Below the pieces are notes generated by a model that saw only the letters and a list, made by a program, of their open reading frames with translations, was not told the DNA's origin and did not search any database. From NCBI GenBank assembly GCA_023014485.1, contig JAJOZX010003317.1, forward strand, positions 307,501 to 371,500: a stretch of 64,000 nucleotides of DNA. The letters are read 5' to 3'. The position numbers and the translations under genes were made by a program. Shown here piece by piece: positions 44,600-54,685 of the stretch (positions are counted from its first letter, which is position 1; every line of letters starts with the position of its first letter). The DNA comes from Bathynomus jamesi. Its lineage: Eukaryota > Arthropoda > Malacostraca > Isopoda > Cirolanidae.

Positions 44600-46457
44600 G
44601 AACGACGGTTCAGGATCGACCTGCGGTCGACCCCTCTGCAGCATCTCGCCTCATTTGCGGGACTTGGTAAAGGAGGGAATTGCTCTCTGATCTCCTCCTG
44701 CCCTCGTAGCCATCCACGCATGGCTGGTCAGGGACTTTGCACAAGAATCTGTCCAGCTGGTTCTTGAAGTAATTCAGGTCGGTGTGCTGGAGATTCCTCA
44801 CTTCTTTTGGAAGGACATTGAAAAGCTTTGGGCCCCGTATTCTTAGGGTATTTTCCATCCTCGTTTTCATGGTCCCTTGTCCCACCGCAGTGGGACCGTA
44901 CAGAATCTGCCTCTTCTCTCATTCCAGTTTGTTTCTATTTCATTTCTGAGGTTAGGGACATAGCCCTCAAGTATTTTCCATATGTATATTATTGTGTACC
45001 GCTCGCGCCTTCTTTCAAGGGAATAGAGTTTCAGGGATTGTAGTCGAGACCAGTAGTCTTCACCTTCCGTTTCCTCTCTCTTAGACGTAAAAGTCCTTTG
45101 TATTGCTTCCATGCTCGCATGTCTCTTTTTCTGTGTGGGCTTGTGAGTATTGAGCAATACTCAATTATTGGTAGGACTAGACTCTTCCATAATTTGAGCA
45201 TGATGTTTGCTTTTCTGCTGCGGAAGCTCCTCCAGTTGATTTCCATTATTTTTATAGCCGTTGTGATTTTGATTTTATAGTGCTCTCTGAATTCTGCATC
45301 TGACGACATTATTACTCCAAGATCCATGACTTGTGGATTTGGTGTTATCTCTTTGGCTTGCGGAGTTTTGGACCCTTTTTTCTGTAGCTCTTTGTTATTA
45401 CCATATCTTAGAAGTTGGAATTTTTCTTCGTTGAACTTCATATTGTTGTCTTCTGCCCACTAGAATAATGTTTCAATGTCGTTTTGTAATTTCTTGTCAT
45501 CGTTCAATATTTCCTTACACATCTTTGTGTCACCTGCGAAGCATGATACAATACTGTCTTTAATATCTGCATCAATATCTGCAATCATTATTATGAACGG
45601 CAAGGGAGCTAATACTGTCCCTTGTGGGACAGAGCTCACGACTTCCGAAATTTCCGATTTAATTCCGTTTACCACCACTCTTTGCGTTCTTTGCGTCAAG
45701 AAATTAAATATCCACCTTTCTAGCTTTCCAATAATTTCTGTATCCTTAAGTTTGTGTGCTATGATTCCATGGTCACATTTATCGAGGGCTTTAGCAAGGT
45801 CAGTATATATTACATCAATGTTTTGTCCTCGACACAATGTTCTTAATATTTTGTCCTGTTGGTCTAGTAGCTCTGACAGGCATGATCTTCCCGCCCTGAA
45901 GCCATGTTCATTTGGGTTATATAAATCTTTTTCTTGTAGGTAGTAGGTAGTTTTGCCTCTAATTATGCGTTCAAAACACTTCATAAGGTGTGAGGTGAGA
46001 GCCACTGGCCGATAATTTTTAGGCATTGCTCTGTTACCACCTCTAAATAGGGGGGGGCAATGTTCGCGTTCTTTAAGGGGAGTGGAATTTGTCCTGTGTC
46101 AAGTGATTTCCTCCGTAGTAAGTATAGCGATTTTGCAATACTCTCTTTGCATTTCTTCAGAAATGTGGCACTCCATGTGTCTGGCCCTGGCGCTGAATTG
46201 TCTCGCACCTGTGATAAGGCCGTAATTACATATTCCGTGAACTCGAAGTCCATTAATAGGTTTGTGTCGGGATTTGTTCTTGGTTGATCTGTATCAATGT
46301 CGAAAAACTCGTCTGGGTTTTCCACTTCGATCTCGGACTTAGGGGTGCTAAACACAGATTTAAATTGCTCCCAAAGCAAGTCACTTATTTCTTTCGGGTC
46401 ATTTGTGTATTCGGCCTCCCCGTCTATCAACGGTCCAATACTCTCCTTACACTGCAT
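44600..46457 (-). pseudogene. LINE ORF2 reverse transcriptase, mutated active site
   Basis: 46457-45981 has the RT start (RDNSAPGPDTWSATFLKK). 46026-45460 has KNYRPVALTSHLMKCFERII, NEHGFRAGRSCLSELL, DVIYTDLAKALDKCDH (motif A, D in YTDLAKA) and VPQGTVLAPLPFIIMIADID. The motif C is CFAGDTKM where FADD is expected, so the first catalytic Asp is Gly. 45441-45031 and 45157-44610 are the thumb and tail (KANIMLKLWKSLVLPIIEYC, GPKLFNVLPKEVRNLQHTDL). Frame breaks at about 45440, 45100 and 44890. Confidence 0.85.
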
Positions 46458-47617
46458 TTTCCTTTTCGCAAACGTGTAGAAATATTTTGGGTTATTTTTT
46501 TGTTTTCTGCTACCTTGTTTTCCTCCTCGTTTGTCTTATGTATTAATGTTTGCTTTAGGTCCATTTCTATTTCGCCAAGTTTCCTCTCTAATTTGAGTCT
46601 CTTTGCATCAGTTCTGCATCTGTGGAGATGTTTTACGGTTTGTCTTCGTTGTCTGAATAGAGTCCTGATTTTCCTCTCGAGCTTGCTACGTTTTCTTTCC
46701 TGTCTCTCTGGAATATGTTTCAGTATTATAGGTTTGGTTTCCGTCTCTATTATACATTGTATTTCTTGTGGAGTCTTCTTGTGTAGTTGCAATTCCCAAT
46801 TTACCTCCTTTAAATCTTTATTTAAGTTTTCCCAATTTACTTTCTTTGAATTTATGTTTAAGCCTTCAAATATTCCATCTGCCTCTCTAGGATGCGTTTT
46901 CGGACCTCTGGGTGCTAACTTCAATTGTATATCGATGAGGTTATGGTCGGAGAACTGTGTGCGCGTTACTTTTTTATTTATTATTATCTCGTTGTTATTT
47001 GTCCAGATTAAATCCAAAACGGTCTCCTTTCTCGTGGCTTCACCGATTTCCTTGGTAAGGGCGTAATGTTCCATAATATCTTATAGCATTGTTGCTTGGG
47101 TTCTGTCATCTTTAGTAATGTTGCCATGAAACTTCTCAACATATATAACTTCGTCATTTTTCTTCCATGATATGAATGGGAAATTAAAATCTCCGAAAAT
47201 TAGAATATTTGTTGCTGGAGTTTCAAGTAATTTTAATATGTTTTCTATTTCATTTGTAGCAAATTGGAATTCACTTTTTGTGGTGTTTGGTGGTCTGTAG
47301 ATGTTCATAATGATTAGGTTCAGTTCTTTTACTCCTAATATAATAATTTCAACTGTGCTGTTTGATTTCTTTACCCTCACTTCACATGTGTATGTGTTTT
47401 TCACGTAGATAAAACACCCTCCTCCTCGTCTAGCCACTCTATCTGCTCTGTATATGTTGTAGTCCAGCAATGCTATTTCAGTATTCTCGATGCAGTTTTC
47501 ACAGCCTTTTTCACACTTATGTAAGTGTGTTTCCGTTCGGCATATGATATCTATGCTGGTTTCCATAGCTAAATTTTGCAGGTATTGTAATTTGCAGTCT
47601 GCATGGCTATAATACAT
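46427..47617 (-). pseudogene. LINE ORF2 endonuclease domain
   Basis: APE-type endonuclease: IDIICRTETHLHKCEKG (TETHL catalytic Glu), NIYRADRVARRGGGCFIYV, MNIYRPPNTTKSE, LIFGDFNFPFISWKK, and after a stop near 47080 VLDLIWTNNNE and TRTQFSDHNLIDIQLKL (SDH). A basic region rich in RxxR follows (RKIRTLFRQRRQTVKHLHRC). One stop and a frame break at about 46430-46460 separate it from the RT. Confidence 0.82.
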
Positions 47618-47762
47618 TTACCGGGTTCTAATCTTCGTGTTCGATTTTCCTTAATGATGGTCGATTCCTGGTCGATGTCGGTTCCTGTTTGGTGTTATTG
47701 ATTGGGTCGCTGCATTTGGGAGTATTGGGGTTGCGGCCCATGATACCACTGTTGTTGTTGTA

Positions 47763-48117
47763 TTATTGGTGGGTGGTGTTGAATAGGAGGGTGATGTGAG
47801 TAATGTTGTGGTGCATTGTTTGCGGCGGTCTGTCTCTCCTTGTTAGAAGGCCAAGCTGAGCTTTTATTTTCCTCATTTCTTCTAAAAAATATATTTCATT
47901 ACTCTTGCTATTTCTTCTATGTCGAATATGATCCGTTCTTGCCCATTCTCTTCTTTGCGTACCCTTTATGTGAAAAAGCGGGCACTCTATGTTCAGGCAT
48001 TTTTTCTCAGTAATTGACTGTCTGCACATACGAGTGTGAAAAAAGTTGCAGTTTGGTCCGTACCTGCACTTCCCATTCCTCATCATATAGAAGCATTTTG
48101 TGGGGTGATTGTATAAG
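47763..48117 (-). pseudogene. LINE ORF1 fragment with two CCCH zinc fingers
   Basis: Reads [20 protein letters not shown] (C-x8-C-x5-C-x3-H) and directly after it [19 protein letters not shown] (C-x8-C-x4-C-x3-H), two tandem CCCH fingers that commonly bind RNA. A basic linker and a short helix (LEEMRKIKAQLGLLTRRD) follow. The apparent start codon at 48125 belongs to CR1 copy 5 sequence, so the ORF is 5'-truncated and its true N-terminus is missing. An RNA-binding role in the retrotransposon particle is inferred. Confidence 0.75.
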
Positions 48118-49270
48118 GCCGACATCTAAATCGTTAATATATATAAGAAAAAGCAAGGGGTCCAATACAGAACCCTGAGGAACGCCACTCGCTACATTAG
48201 CCCAACACGACTCCGCTCCATCAACGACCACCCTCTGTTTCCTACCTCGCAACCACTCTTCTATCCAATTTATTACTACACCCCTGATTCCATTAGCCTT
48301 AGTTTTTTCAATGAGTCTTTTGTGCGGTACGGTGTCAAACACTATGAAAATCTAAATACACTACATCAACCGCCCGATGACTGTCGTAAACGTCAACCAC
48401 GCTTTGAAAAAATTCTAAAAGATTAGTTAAGCAAGATTTGTTTCGTCTAAAGCCGTGCTGCTATTTCTAACTAAGTTATGCAATTCTAAGTGTTCGACTA
48501 TACGATCCCTAATTATTGATTCCAGTAGCTTACCTACAACAGACGTTAAACTGATTGGCCTATAATTTCCCGCCGCACCTTTATCGCCTTTCTTAAAGAT
48601 AGGTGTTACGTTTGCTAACTTGAAATTATCTGGTACGCACCCTGCAGAAATAGACGCATTAAAAATCTTTGTTAGCGGCACAACAATGCTATCTTTTAAT
48701 TCATTTAGTTGTATGGGATATATGGAATCCGGCCCCGGTGATTTACGCGTTTTCATTTTGTCAATGTAGCGCATTACCTCCGCTTTGCTAACCACAATAT
48801 TGTCCAAAATATTACCATTATCAAAAGGTATTATGTCTATGACCGTAGAGATATTCGTTACATCTTCTATAGTAAAAACTGACGTGAAAAATTCGTTTAG
48901 CAAGGAAGCCATTTCCTTGTTTTCAGAAACTAGACCTCCGTTAACATTTTTCAACGGCCCCAAGACACTTTTTACTGGATTTCTATTGTTGACTTATTGA
49001 AAGATCCGCTTGGGGTTTTCTTTACCGTCACGAGCTATGGAGATTTCAAATTCGCGCTTGGACTTTTTTATTACACTTTTCGCTTCACGCTTTAGAGATA
49101 TTTAGTTGTTTTGTAACCACAAATTGTCTTTATCGCACTTATGTAGCCTATAAGCCCTATCTCTACTATTTATAATGTCTCCTATTCTAGAAGTAAACCA
49201 CAAGGGCTTGTTGTTTACTTTCGCATGCTGAATTTTGTACAGTACACATTCCTCATTTATAGTCCTAAAT
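48118..49270 (-). pseudogene. CR1 family 1 RT fragment, copy 5
   Basis: Starts near KPLWFTSRIGDIINSRDRAY (49215-49150), then after breaks MGPLKNVNGGLVSENKEMAS, KTRKSPGPDSIYPIQLNELK, FKKGDKGAAGNYRPISLTSV and LLESIIRDRIVEHLELHN (48963-48427). A frame break near 48345 removes [41 protein letters not shown] and YINDLDVGL follow to 48118. FADD would come next but is missing. Confidence 0.85.
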
Positions 49271-49305
49271 AAAATACTGTTTCAAACGATTGCCACATTA
49301 GTTTT
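48118..49305 (-). mobile_element. CR1-like LINE, family 1, copy 5 (fragment)
   Basis: Minus-strand piece running from the end of the endonuclease (49305) to just after the [19 protein letters not shown] block (48118). It is close in sequence to copies 1 and 2. It is truncated on both sides: 5' at GCGT (49305), 3' where the CCCH-type LINE begins. Confidence 0.88.
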
Positions 49306-49849
49306 GCGTATGTTCGTGTCCGTATGAATATATATATATATATATATATATGATACACACAGACCGTGCATTAGGGTGGCCCACTTTTCAATTATTTTTT
49401 AAAAGTATAGGTTATCGTAGTTTTTCCTATTATTTGGCACTATACTAGCACATTGGTACCATTTTTACAAAAATTGATCAATATTTAGGGGTCTCGCATC
49501 GACCTTGAAATTACGAGTTTTTTTTAAAATGCGTACTTTTTAACTTTTTACTGAATCAAGATAAATCATTAAGTAGGGATGTTTTCTGAATCCTCTTGAT
49601 GAGAGAAGTCGTTTGGTGTGCCTTCCAATGTCATACGACTAACGGTTTAAAAGTTGTGCCTGTATACAGGTAATACCAATGTGCTAGTATAGTGCCAAAT
49701 AATGGGAAAAACCACGATCACCTATACTTTTCAAAAAAATCAGCAAATAGCAGACAAATAAGGAAGAAAGAAACAATAACTTAAACAATCACTTTTGCAT
49801 TGTATTGACCACTATCACACGTCACTGGCTGCAACGTTGTCCCTCTGTG

Positions 49850-52658
49850 CTATGTCATCGTGGCGAGTGATGACTTCTTGAAGTCGCCGAGCTCTTTCCG
49901 GTTCTTTTCCACCACTTGCAGAAGATCCTGCAGCTGTGCCTCGTCCTTTGTGACCGTGTTCGCATAGTCTTGTATCAGTTGGACTCCTCTTTCAGCGACG
50001 TCATTGGTGACCTGGAGATTAGAGATCACATCCTTCAGACGACAAAAGTCCTCGTTCTCGTCCCACTTATCAGTTGGCAGGGTGAGCCACGAAGACCCAT
50101 ACATCTTCAGACCTGCAAATAAGAACCAGGAGGACTCGTCGATCAGGTCGGGGAGTAGCGTCATCTCGTCGACTGAGACGTTCTCGTATGTGAAGTCTTT
50201 GGGTACAGGGAGGTGGGACAGCTTCTCTGCCATCTGTTGCTTCACAGTGCCATCCACCTTGTTGCTGCATAGAGCGAAGATGACGGTCTGAGGCCTCAGA
50301 TACCAGAAGTGCCGCCTCATCACTGCCAGTGACGCTTCTGCCACCTCGCGGTCCACTGCCCTATACCTCAGAAAACGCTGGTATAGTACCAGGTCATTCA
50401 ACGGCGCATCAGCTGCTACAGGGGCCGCCAACCAAGCTGGTACGTACAGAAGAGCGATGAACACCACGATCCTGTGCAGTTTGTCGACCAGCTCGGCGTC
50501 GAGCTCCAGCTGCCTACTGAACATCAGCAGTTTTGTGTAGTAGATGACCTGAAACAGAATAGGCACCATTGTAAGTAAGACAGGTTTATTGTTACCAATT
50601 ACTTTGTTTGCGTTATAATGAAATGTTTATCTTTGAATAACATTTAAACTTATCTCTAGATTATTTTTGTTTGAAAATACTAACTTTAGCCATCCATCTT
50701 GCGTGGTGGTAGGCTCCTGGGCGCATGAGGTGAATGCCACGGCGTGGTTGTGTCCCGAGTACCAGGAGCGTGATCTCTGCCACTTCCCGGTAATCGTCTC
50801 TGACGAAACCAGAAGCTGTGCTCAGGAAGCTGACCGCCGCGTCCCGGAGTTCTATTAGCCACGTACTCTCCGCCAGATTCTCGACCTGCAGCTTGCAGTA
50901 GGTCGAGAGATCGAGCTCGTCCCATCTTCAAAAATAATAAACAAGAAAATTGTGTGAGAAAACTCTGAAGTTCCGGTTTGGCTTGCTGTTTTATAAACTA
51001 GTGGAATATCATGTGTGTCCTAACTTTACCTTGCACAAAAAATGAACTAACCTTCTCTTCAACTGCTGAAACAAAGGATCAGTTGGTGCCGTAGTCCTTC
51101 CGAGCAGGGTGACGGCTACTGCCCCCACGATAAGCTCTAGGACGTGATGACGGCATCCCAGCTGGAGTAGCGGTCGCCCGAGCATGTTTTCCAGCCGGAC
51201 AACTGCACCCTGCACCCTCCCGTGTTGGTGGAAGTGGTGTCGAAGCAGAGTCCGATGACGCTCTCCTCACATCCCCAATCTTCGAGAGCATGTATGGTTG
51301 CCCGCGCCTGCGACAGTCCGGTGCCGTCAGCAACAGCTGGGACTGACAGCAACTTTCCTTCTGTGCAATGAGGAGCCCCGGAGATGAGAATTGCTTGGCG
51401 GTGCTCCGCCGTTCCAAGGAAGTTCTGAAACACATGCCATATATTTCAATTTCATGGTTGTAAAGTAACCTATTTTTGTTCACATTCAGTTCTCTTTTTA
51501 ATTGACATTATGCTTCATGAATCTCATTACTAAATTGATAGCTATGAAAACTTAATCAACTGACCTTGACCATTTTGCCATCCCAGTGGACAACAGTGTG
51601 CCTCGGTGGCGTGAAGGAGTCCTTCACAGCCGTCGCCACTTCACGGCGATGTGACACTCTTCCCCGGCGAGCCGTTTCTTTCGAGATGCTGAACTGATTG
51701 AGGTCTGCTGGTGGATCCGCCGAACGTGTGATAGCAGCCACAATGCTTACTACCTATGTAGAGAATGGAAAGTGGAAAGGAAACTGTCAAGAATACATGT
51801 GGGTTACGGGACACTTTAAAACTGACGCTATCGATGAATACTATACACAATACGCACCTGATTATTGGACATGCGGAAACGATCAGCCACTTCCATGACA
51901 GCAGGTGCATTAAGGATGCGGCGAGGAAGATTGACAGACACACTTGGCTCTTTCGGCAGGGGGAACGCTAGTTCTGTCTCCGACTCTCCTGACATGCCAG
52001 TATCATCATTCTCCATGGCCTCATCTCCGGTTTCGTATGCACACTTTGAGGTTTGCGGCTCCTGGCGAGGACGTTTTCTTCCTTCCTGTAGCTTTCTTTT
52101 TACAGCGAAAACTTTATCGTTCCCGCTCATCGTTGCCACCCGAGGACCACGTTGATCGAGGTAGAAGTCAATGTCTTCTTTCTTGTCCTTGTCGGACAGC
52201 AGTCGATTCTTCTTTATATCTTCGACAGCGTCAGATGCTCCGATATCCCACAGCTTGTCCACACTGTCCGAAAACTTCTGCCGTTTTCCTCCGGCGTCAG
52301 TTTCTCGTTTTCTGCTCTTTTGGAGTAAGTGCCACTCTTTCCACAATGCCTCTAGCTTCCGTTCGCAGTTGAGCTTTGTGATTGTTTTAATGCGGGCCAT
52401 GTTCCAAAACTTTAAGACGTTGTTTACGGTTTCTTTGAATGCGTCTTTCCTGTTAGCAGTGTACTGGATAACACTGAAGAAGTATTGCAAAACCTGCCGT
52501 GTTGTTGGCAATTTGCTACCACTGATGGAGGACGACGGTTGGCCAACTAAAAAAATTTCCGAGGCCGATCTTAGAGAAGGTAGCGATGTTATTTTCGCCT
52601 TTCCTTTTGATGACTCTATTTGTAGCTTCAAGAGTTCTTCCAGTTATGGTTGCCATCG
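49850..52658 (-). pseudogene. element B2 transposase, five exons, two lesions
   Basis: Exons on the minus strand with GT..AG borders: 52658-51858, 51753-51565, 51424-51052, 50935-50685, 50548-49850. The exon 3/4 junction splits a codon (phase 2). Motifs: FYLDQRGPRVATMSG and a basic KRKLQEGRKRPRQEP (possible NLS) in exon 1, VVHWDGKMVK in exon 2, LCFDTTSTNTG and GCRHHVLELIVGAVAVTLLG in exon 3, PGAYHHARWMAK in exon 4, VTNDVAERGVQLIQDYANTV in exon 5. Compared with B1 it lacks 2 bases near 52615 and 1 base near 51215; all else reads through. Total about 770 residues. No domain name is assigned beyond RNase H-fold transposase by motif. Confidence 0.8.
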
Positions 52659-52813
52659 ATTTGTCCATGACAAAGGATGAGGAACTCAGACAGAATTTCA
52701 AAATGTTATGATCTGCAAAAAAAGAAATAGGTTAGGTACCTGGCACAGGCATAGTGCATTTTCTAATTACCTATATACATTATACATTCCGCCCGGGTAT
52801 GGTGGCTCATTTT

Positions 52814-53184
52814 TTTGAAAAGTATAGGTGATCGTGGTTTTTCCCATCATTTGGCACTATACTACAGTAGCACATAGGTATTACCTGTATACAGGCACAA
52901 TCTTTAAACCGTTAGTCGTATGACATTAGCAGGCACACCAAACGACTTCTCTCATTAAGAGGATTCAGAAACCATCCCTACTTAATGATTTATCTTGATT
53001 CAGTAAAAAGTTAAAAAGTACGCATTTTAAAAAAAAAACTAGTAATTTCAAGGTCGATGCGAGACCCCTAAATATTGATAAATTTTTGTAAAAATGGTAC
53101 CAATGTGCTAGTATAGTGCCAAATAATGGGAAAAACCACGATCACCTATACTTTTCAAAAGAAATTGAAAAGTGGGCCACCCTA
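52814..53184. repeat. B2 TIR (right side, transposase 5' side)
   Basis: Long TIR block of about 370 bases with internal inverted arms, matching 49372-49740. It includes the ATAGGTGATCGTGGTTTTTC phrase near 52824 and its inverse near 53128-53150. Confidence 0.75.
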
Positions 53185-54010
53185 CCGTGCATGGAACAAG
53201 GAACTCTTCTGGGATAATTAAATCGACTGTAGTCCGAATAAGTAATGGTAAATGACAAATACCATAGTTTTTCTTTTTCATGATGCAAGCCCGACGTGGG
53301 CAACGGGTCTCTCGCAAAGAGGTCCCATAAATATAGCTTCCCTCACCAGCTATCTGCAAATCAGACAGGATCCAGCTTTCGGACATGGATCTAGGGTTTA
53401 AAGCAGCCTAGCCCCACTACATTTAGAACCTCAATATAAGTAAAAGACTCGTTGCATTCACGTCGGATTGAATAAATCAAAGAAAAAGGGGTAACTATTA
53501 TATTTTTAGCCAAAACCAAAACTTAAACCTCAACTGGCAGAATTGAGCGTCCACTTTTCAAGGCACATAACATGTCCGTTTCATTCCCATCATGAAACGG
53601 ACATGTTATGTGCCTTGAAAAGTGGTCGCTCAATTCTGCCAGTTGAGGTTTAAGTTTTGGTTTTGGCTAAAAATATAATAGTTACCCCTTTTTCTTTGAT
53701 TTATTCAATCCGACGTGAATGCAACGAGTCTTTTACTTATATTGAGGTTCTAAATGTAGTGGGGCTAGGCTGCTTTAAACCCGAGATCCATGTCCCAAAG
53801 CTGGATCCTGTCTGCTTTGCAGATAGCTGGTGAGGGAAGCTATATTTATGGGACCTCTTTGCGAGAGACCCGTTGCCCACGTCGGGCTTGCATCATGAAA
53901 AAGAAAAACTATGGTATTTGTCATTTACCATTACTTATTCGGACTATAGTGGATTTAATTATCCCAGAAGAGTTCCTTGTTCCATGCACGGTCTTTGTGT
54001 ATCATAAAAA
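53185..54010. repeat. inverted pair of 448-bp repeat units (foldback)
   Basis: Two arms of about 400 bases in opposite orientation meet at 53585-53591. The left arm ends CATAACATGTCCGTTTCAT (53566-53584) and the right arm begins with its complement at 53592. The arms share AGTTGAGGTTTAAGTTTTGG-type text and end at TGCATGGAACAAGG on both outer sides. The same unit is in direct tandem at 63453-64000. Short frames in the arms (SWILSALQIAGEGSYIYGTS) are mirror copies and probably not coding. Confidence 0.85.
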
Positions 54011-54034
54011 ACTCAGGGAACTATTCTGAGTTCA

Positions 54035-54036
54035 TT

Positions 54037-54092
<56 letters not shown>
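54035..54092. repeat. (AT)n microsatellite
   Basis: About 56 bases of TA repeat immediately beside the 3' end of the minus-strand Penelope-like copy (AGCAAACAACCACAGGG on the plus strand). Confidence 0.95.
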
Positions 54093-54094
<2 letters not shown>

Positions 54095-54117
54095 CAAACA
54101 ACCACAGGGAAAAGGAA

Positions 54118-54170
54118 AAGGAAACACGAAGTCCGAGCGCTTTCGTGATATATTCACATCTTCAAAGAGA
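54118..54170 (-). ncRNA. candidate degenerate hammerhead ribozyme in the PLE tail
   Basis: On the minus strand the tail reads TTGAAGA (54159-54165), a hairpin with stem GTGA/TCAC, then GAAA (54141-54144) and GCGC. This matches the CUGANGA - stem II - GAAA core of hammerhead ribozymes, which are known in Penelope-like elements, except that the first base of CUGA is U. The cleavage-site strand and stem III are not certain, so the motif is probably inactive here. Confidence 0.4.
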
Positions 54171-54685
54171 AACAGAAAATAGACGGAGATTACAAAGTAA
54201 ATGAGTTAAATACACAAGCAAAAAAATTAAAAATAAAAAAAAATTCCCAATCGGCAACTCAAATTAAAGACTATAAAACCCTCTAAAGATTTTTTCTATA
54301 GATAACATAATCTGTAGGCTGCTAAATTACTAAATATAAAAGAACTATATAGATGAAATTACAAAAAATCAGTACAGAGAACAAAAATTATTATAACGGT
54401 TATTAGAACTAGTATTTAATTAAAGCAGGCAATTAAGTGGCAAGAATTTAATGAAAACAAAGGGAATGGTGCCATCGTCTTACAGAATATTCCAAAATTT
54501 CTACAAACAGTCTGAAAAAATTGTTTTCCCAATAGCCAACCAGTTGAAAAGTCCAATAAACCACCCAGCACCCAAAGATTATAAACGAAAGAATATTACA
54601 ATTAAAATGGACACATAAGCATGTTAACAGTTCTTAAAATAATATTTATTTAACCAAGGCAAACCGTTAAGGGGCAAGAATGCGG
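54171..54685 (-). other. PLE 3' UTR
   Basis: About 500 AT-rich bases after the PLE stop codon. The part 54415-54685 is mirrored almost exactly at 59936-60246 in the plus copy. 54093-54414 has no counterpart there except the last TTGTTTGCTTAT. Confidence 0.7.

Larger units (their letters stand above)
44575..48117 (-). mobile_element. CR1/L2-clade LINE with CCCH zinc-finger ORF1
   Basis: A second LINE lineage, distinct from the esterase-type CR1s. Minus-strand order: ORF1 fragment (47763-48117), ORF2 endonuclease (47617-46900) and RT (46457-44600). Its 5' end meets CR1 copy 5 at 48117/48118. The 3' end is AT-rich next to (TA)n near 44575. Broken by several frameshifts. Confidence 0.85.
49372..53184 (-). 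mobile_element. hAT-like DNA transposon, element B copy 2 (B2), well preserved
   Basis: 3813 bp from TAGGGTGGCCCACTTTTC to its inverse, same ends as B1. Exact 8-bp duplication CCGTGCAT at 49364-49371 and 53185-53192. The uninterrupted site occurs in this window at about 63916-63923 within CAGACCGTGCATGGAACAAG, so the insertion target was a unit of the 448-bp tandem repeat. The transposase gene is on the minus strand and close to intact. 8-bp duplication and TAGGG ends fit hAT. Confidence 0.92.

Noticed and set aside
45476..47066. Long plus-strand ORFs (155 and 260 aa)
   Set aside because: Antisense to the CCCH LINE ORF2; hydrophobic text with no family.
48007..48342. 111-aa ORF joining CR1 RT to other sequence
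   Set aside because: Chimeric frame across the CR1 copy 5 / CCCH LINE junction, not a real fusion protein.
51698..52680. Several plus-strand ORFs of 66-169 aa over element B2
   Set aside because: They are antisense shadows of the B2 transposase exons; the minus strand holds the conserved motifs.
53790..54029. 79-aa ORF matching 53108-53386 on the other strand
   Set aside because: Mirror copies from the inverted repeat; no start or motif that supports a protein.
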